Positions 59,150-64,000 of a stretch of 64,000 nt of DNA are shown in pieces. This stretch comes from Odobenus rosmarus divergens. Its lineage: Eukaryota > Chordata > Mammalia > Carnivora > Odobenidae. The notes below the pieces were generated by a model that was not told the DNA's origin, did not search any database, and saw only the letters and a list, made by a program, of their open reading frames with translations. The stretch is taken from positions 4,644,802 to 4,708,801 of the forward strand of contig NW_004450267.1 in the NCBI RefSeq assembly GCF_000321225.1. Direction: 5' to 3'. The translations under genes and the position numbers were made by a program. Every line of letters starts with the position of its first letter. Positions within the stretch are counted from its first letter, which is position 1.

Positions 59150-60390
59150 AAGAACGCAAGGTTAGTTAAACACGTAAAAATTAGTGGTAGAGCTAGAGAA
59201 AAGAAGGAGTAAGAAGCACCAGGAATCCATTTCCCCACCCAGACACAATTGGACTTAATAGAATCTGTCAGAAGTAACTACTTTGGAACTCAGGAGTCTA
59301 CTGAAGGCTTGCAGCTTCCAGGGGAAGGTTTGAATGGTTAATTTTGGTTAATTTCAGCTTTTAGCCTGATAGCAGCTACCCATCTCCCCACCTTCAGCCC
59401 ATAGCAGGCAGCCGTGCATGCCTTTCTTGAGCAGTTTGTGGGGACCAAGCTGGGCAATAAGGTTTGGTTCTCCAAATTTTGGACAACTGTGCTCTAATAG
59501 CTGATTGCTGCTTTTGGTTGTGGAGGTGCAGGCACAGAGGCAGGTAGCCATTGTCATTGTTGCAAGTCCCTACCCCCAGAAAAAGAACAAGAGTCTACAC
59601 TCAAAACTAACAAAGGAAGGAAACAATAAAGATTAGAGCAGAGATCAACAAAAGACAGAATAGAAAGTGATAGAGAAAATCAATGAAACCAAAAGTTGAT
59701 TCTTGGAATAAAAAAGATGAACCTTTAGCTAGATGGACTATTTTAAAAAGATTTGAATTACTAAAATCTGAAATGAAAGTGGGGACATTACTACAGATTC
59801 TATAGAAATAAAAAGATTATAAGAGTACTATGACAAATTGTGCACCGAAATTTGTATAACATAGATGGTCAAGCTCCTAGGAACACAAACCTACCAAGAC
59901 TAAATGAAAAAGAAGTAGAAAATATAAAGAGACCTATAATGGCTAAGGAATTTGAATCAGTAATCAAAACCTAACAAAGAAAAACCCTGGAGCTGGTGGT
60001 TTCACCAGTGGATTCACTGGTGGATTTTACCAGGCGTTTAAAGAACTAATGCCAGTTCTCAAACTTTTCAAAAAAAGAAATGAAGAGAAGGAAACACTTC
60101 CTAACTCATTTTATGAGGCCACCATTACCATGATACTAAGGCCATACAAAGACACTGCAAGAAAACTACAGATGAGTATCTCTTATGAACCTTAATGCAA
60201 AAATCCTCAACAAAATTCTAGCAAACAGAACTCACCAACACATTAGGAGGATTACACACCATGACCAGGTGGTTTTATTCCTGGAATACAAGGATGGTTT
60301 GACATAGGAAAATTAATCAACATAGTATACTGTATTAACAAAATGAAGGAAAAAATACAAATCATCTCAGTGCAGAAAAAGCTTTTGACA

Positions 60391-60479
60391 GGGACACCTG
60401 AATGGCTCAGTCCAGTAGAGTATGTGACTCTTGGGGTCGTGAGTTTGAGCCTCACATTGGGCATAGAGATTACCTTTTT
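60391..60479 (+). repeat. Short SINEC in L1
   Basis: GGGACACCTGAATGGCTCAG to GGGCATAGAGATTACCTTTT; flanks AAAAAGCTTTTGACA and AAAAAGGCATTTAACA. Confidence 0.85.
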
Positions 60480-61351
60480 TAAAAAGGCATTTAACAGCAC
60501 CCTTTCGTGATTAAAAACACTTAATAAAATAGGAATAGAAGGAAGCTACCCCAATATGATAAAGCCATGTATGAAAAACACACAGCAGACATCATACTCA
60601 ATGGTGAAAGACTGAAAGCTGTTTCCCTAAGATCAGGAACAAGGCAAGGATACCTGCTTTTACCACTTCTATTCAACACAGGAATTGGAAATACTAGCCA
60701 GAGGAATTAGGCAAGAAAAATAAAAGGCATCCAAATTGGAAGGGAAGAAATAAAATTTGTTTGCAGACGATATGATCTTATCTATACCAAACCCTAAGGA
60801 CTGCACATAAAAACTCTTAGAAGTAATAAATAAATTCAGTAAAGTAGCAGCATATAGTGTCAACAAAAAAAATTGCATTTCTATACATGGACAGTGAACA
60901 ATCTGAAAAGGAATTCCATTTACAGTAGCATCAAAAAGAATAAAATACTTAGGAATTAATTTAACCAGGGAGATGAAAGAAAGATTTGTACAGTGAAAAC
61001 TACAAAGCATGGCTGAAAGAAAATAAAGGAGTTAAAAAATAAATGGAAACACTTTTCATGTTCATGGATTTAGGAGACTTAAGGTTGTTAAAATGTCAGT
61101 ACTACCCAAAGTAATCTACAAATTCAGTGCTATGTTTGTCAAAATCCCAATGACATTTTTTGCAGAAATAGAAAAACCCATACTAAAATTCATATGGAAT
61201 CTCAGGGGACCCCCAAATAGCCAAAACAGTATTTTAAAAAAGAAAAAAAACGCGGAAGATTCAGGGTTCCTAATTTCATAATTCACTACAAAGCTACAGT
61301 AACCAAAACTGTAGTATTGGCATAAGACAGATATATAAGACCAGCGGAATA

Positions 61352-62205
61352 CAAAACTATAATGAGATACCACCTCACACCTGTCAGAGTGGCTAAAATC
61401 AAAAACAAAGAACAAGTGTTGCCAAGGATGTGGAGAAAAAGGAACCCTCATGCACTATTGGTGGGAATGCAAACTGGCACAGCCATTGTGGAAAACAGTT
61501 TGGAGGTTCCTCAAAAAAATTAAAAATAGAACAACCCTATGATTCAGGAATCACCACTATAGGGTATTTATCCAAAAATACAAAAAACACTAACTCAGGG
61601 ATGCCTGGGTGGCTCAGTCGGTTAAGCGTCTGCCTTTGGCTCAGGTCCGGATTGGGATTGAGTTCTGCATCGGGCTCCTTGCTCAGCGGGGAGCCTGCTT
61701 CTCCCTCTTCCTGCAGCGCCCCCCCCGCCCCCCGCTTGTGCTCCCTCTGTCTCTCTGACAAATAAATAAAATCTTAAAAAAAAAAAAAACACTAACTCAA
61801 AGGGATACATGCACCCCTATATTTATTGCAGCATTATTTACAGTAGCCAAACTATGGAAGTAGCCCAAGTGTCCACTGATAGATGAATGGATAAAGAAGA
61901 GGTGGTATGTATATACAATGGAATGTATATACGATCCAGCAATAAAAAAGAATAAAATCTTGTCATTTGCAATAACATGGTTAAAGCTGGAGATATGCTG
62001 AGCAAAATAAGTCAGAAAGACAAAGACCATATGATCTCACTCATGTGGAATTTAAGAAACAAGTAAAGGAAAAAGAGACAAACCAAGAAACAGACTTAAC
62101 TACAGAGAACAAACTGATGGTTATCAGAGGGGAGGTAGGTAGTGGGATGGGAGAAATAAGGGATGGGGATTAAACAGTACACTTACCATGATGAAAAAAA
62201 TTTAA
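61352..62205 (+). mobile_element. Younger L1 3' end inserted in an older L1
   Basis: Begins AATGAGATACCACCTCACAC and runs through GGTTATCAGAGGGGAGGTAG to an A-rich end. Target duplication AAGACCAGCGGAATA (61337-61351) and AAGACCAGTGGAGTA (62206-62220); the host L1 resumes in register after it. Confidence 0.82.
61598..61784 (+). repeat. SINEC in the nested L1
   Basis: Exact 15-bp duplications AAAAACACTAACTCA at 61583-61597 and 61785-61799. Confidence 0.95.
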
Positions 62206-62547
62206 AAGACCAGTGGAGTAGAATAGAGAGGTCACAAGTAAACTGTTACATATATGATTTTTTATTTTTAACAAGGATATGAAACCATTCGGTGGGGGAA
62301 AGGACAGTCTTTTCAACAAATGGTGCTGGGAAAACTGGGTATCTACGTGTAAAAGAATTAAGTTGGACTCTTACATAACACCATATACAGAAATTAACTC
62401 AAAATGAATCAAGGACCTAAATGTAAGACAATAAAACTCTTAGAAGAAAACGTAGGACAAAAGCTTTACAACATTGGATTTGGCATTGGTTTATTGGATA
62501 TGACACCAAAGGCAGAGGTAACAACAACAAAGATTAGATTCCATGAC

Positions 62548-62728
62548 TTTTTTTTTTTTTTAAGATTTTTTTTTTTTTTTGAGAGACAGCACAAGCAGAG
62601 CAGAGGAAGAGGGAGAAGAAGACTCCCGGCTGAACAGGGAGCCCAACATAGGACTCGATCCCAGGCCTCTGGGATCATGACTTGAGCCGAAGGCAGATGC
62701 TTAACTGACTGAGCCAGGCTGGTGCCCC
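62548..62728 (-). repeat. SINEC in L1
   Basis: Poly-T and reverse head TGAGCCAGGCTGGTGCCCC; no clear flanking duplication, so the insertion may have been followed by a deletion. Confidence 0.85.
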
Positions 62729-62751
62729 ATATTTTAAAGTTTTGTATATCA

Positions 62752-62872
62752 GGGGCCCCTGGGTGACTCAGTCGGTGAAGCCTGTGACTTTCGATCTCAG
62801 GGTTGTAAGTTCAAGCCCCACCCACGCTGGGTGTAGAGATTACTTAAAATCTTTAAAAAATAATAAAATAAG
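62752..62872 (+). repeat. Short SINEC in L1
   Basis: GGGGCCCCTGGGTGACTCAG head; exact duplications GTTTTGTATATCA at 62739-62751 and 62873-62885. Confidence 0.93.
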
Positions 62873-63859
62873 GTTTTGTATATCAAAAGACACCGTCTAC
62901 AGAGTAAAAGGGCAATCCACAGAATGGGAAAAATATTTGCAAATCATATATCTAATAAGGGATTAATATCTAGAATATTTAGAGAACTCCTAAAACAACA
63001 AGAAGACAACTCAATTCAAGAATAGGGAAAGGATTTGAATAGACATTTCTCCAAAGAAGATACAGCCAATAAGCACATGAAAAGATACATAGAGTTACTA
63101 TATGATCCAGCAATTCCACTTCTAGGTATATGCTGCTTTTTTGAATAGATACTTGTACATTCATGTTTATGGTAGCATTATTCCCAATAACTAAAATGTG
63201 GAAGAAACCTAAGTGTCTATCAGTGAATGCATGGATAAGCAAAATATGGCACAATTACACAAAGGAAGGAAATTCTGCAGTATGTTCATGAATGATCCTT
63301 GCAGGCATTATGCTCGGTGGAATAAGCGAGTCACAAAGAGACAAATACTGTATGATTCCACTTTTACGAGCTACTCAGTGGTCAGAATCATAGAGACAAA
63401 GTATAATAATGGTGGTTAGTGGGGCCTGAGGAGAGATGACAAAAGGGAGTTATTTTTAATAGGAATAGAGTTTTGGTTTTACCAAACAAAAACAGTCGTA
63501 GGGTTGGGTGGTGGTAATGGTTGCACAACAATGTGAAGATACTAATGCCAATAAACTGTACACTTAAAAATGGTTAAAATGGTAACTTACATGTTATGTA
63601 TATTTTTTCACAATTTTTAATGAATCTTTTAAAATCCATGTAAGTGTGCCACATTAAGAGATTTTAGGAGTAAAAGCATATGATCATTTTAATAAATGCA
63701 GAAAAAGCATTTAATAAAATAAACATCCATTCATGACAAAAAACATTCTGCAAACTGTGAATAGGGAATTTCCTTAATCCAGTAAAGGTCACTTATAAAA
63801 TAGCAAAGCAAATGTTATATTTAATGAAGAAATATTGGAAGCTTTCCCTTTAAGTTGGG

Positions 63860-64000
63860 AACAAACTCTCATATACCCATCATCCAGCTGCAGCAATAAT
63901 TATCAGCTATGACCAGTCTTGTTTCATCTATCCCCCTACCCATCCACACCAGATTATTTTGAAACAAGCCCCAGACATTACATGATTTCATCCGTATATT
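63860..64000 (-). mobile_element. L1M-like fragment, runs off the window
   Basis: TCATATACCCATCATCCAGC and GAAACAAGCCCCAGACATTA resemble reverse old L1 3' sequence, as at 31530-31680. Confidence 0.45.

Larger units (their letters stand above)
58839..63860 (+). mobile_element. Stacked old L1 fragments, sense
   Basis: Several L1 ORF2 pieces (59640-61336, resumed 62206-63640, and a further ORF2 piece at 63680-63860) plus a possible L1 5' segment (59165-59600). A younger L1 (61352-62205) and SINEs are nested inside. Frames are broken throughout. Confidence 0.75.
55513..64000 (+). other. Start of intron after the ENIM exon
   Basis: An MIR lies 33 bp after the donor. Then 55760-56580 is unrecognised, and 56580 to the end is stacked sense L1 with SINEs. 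No further DLG1 exon is present. Confidence 0.75.

Noticed and set aside
61116..61451. Overlapping open frames of about 110 codons
   Set aside because: They are reverse or out-of-frame readings of dead L1 ORF2 and SINE sequence.
1..64000. Dog or cat as the source species
   Set aside because: The SINE heads and bodies do not match the canid CCTGGGTGGCGCAG form or the felid GTTCGAGCCCCGCGTC-type body that I know; no canid- or felid-type young copy is seen.

Overview
This window is a piece of a mammalian nuclear genome. It carries an internal part of one split gene, DLG1 (discs large homolog 1, SAP97), on the + strand, with introns full of retroelements. The host is very probably an arctoid carnivoran (seal, bear or mustelid type). 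The roughly 42 tRNA-Lys-derived SINEs show the Carnivora SINEC head (GCCTGGGTGGCTCAG) with tails such as 'TCTGACC..TTCCCTCTCGTGCTCTC' and 'CCCCCTGCTTGTGTTCCCTCTC'. They match neither the canid SINEC_Cf head nor the felid SINEC body as I know them.

Eleven DLG1 exons are visible, all with GT-AG boundaries and compatible phases. In order they encode the end of PDZ3 (8113-8215), the PDZ3-SH3 linker (23737-23851), the SH3 core (29042-29218), the HOOK start (32028-32097), the alternative inserts I2 (36211-36310) and I3 (37002-37035), a 42-nt linker exon (43234-43275), a 51-nt exon (45800-45850), and three guanylate-kinase-like exons (46751-46852, 47094-47266, 55403-55512). Earlier exons (N terminus to most of PDZ3) and the last roughly 65 codons lie outside the window. 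DLG1 is a membrane-associated guanylate-kinase-family scaffold at cell junctions and synapses. Its GK domain lacks the usual ATP-binding P-loop signature, so it should bind ligands rather than act as an enzyme.

The clearest structural point is the I2/I3 pair. Both exons enter in phase 0 and leave in phase 1. Including both, or skipping both, gives a stop codon within four codons of the abnormal junction, so the reading frame itself enforces mutually exclusive use.

Layout: 1-8112 is the 3' part of an intron with an old L1 (2040-5350), a carnivore L1 3' end (6230-6831) and SINEs. 8216-29041 holds two large introns with SINEs, L2, MIR and L1 remnants. 28992-37980 is almost SINE-free around the SH3/HOOK/I2/I3 exons and contains a small U6 snRNA fragment with a 21-bp target duplication. 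37036-47093 has old L1M pieces and few SINEs. 47267-55402 and 55513-64000 are dense stacks of sense-strand L1 fragments pierced by SINEs. There are three assembly gaps, each bordered by a SINE. I see no other protein gene, functional RNA gene, CpG island or CRISPR array.
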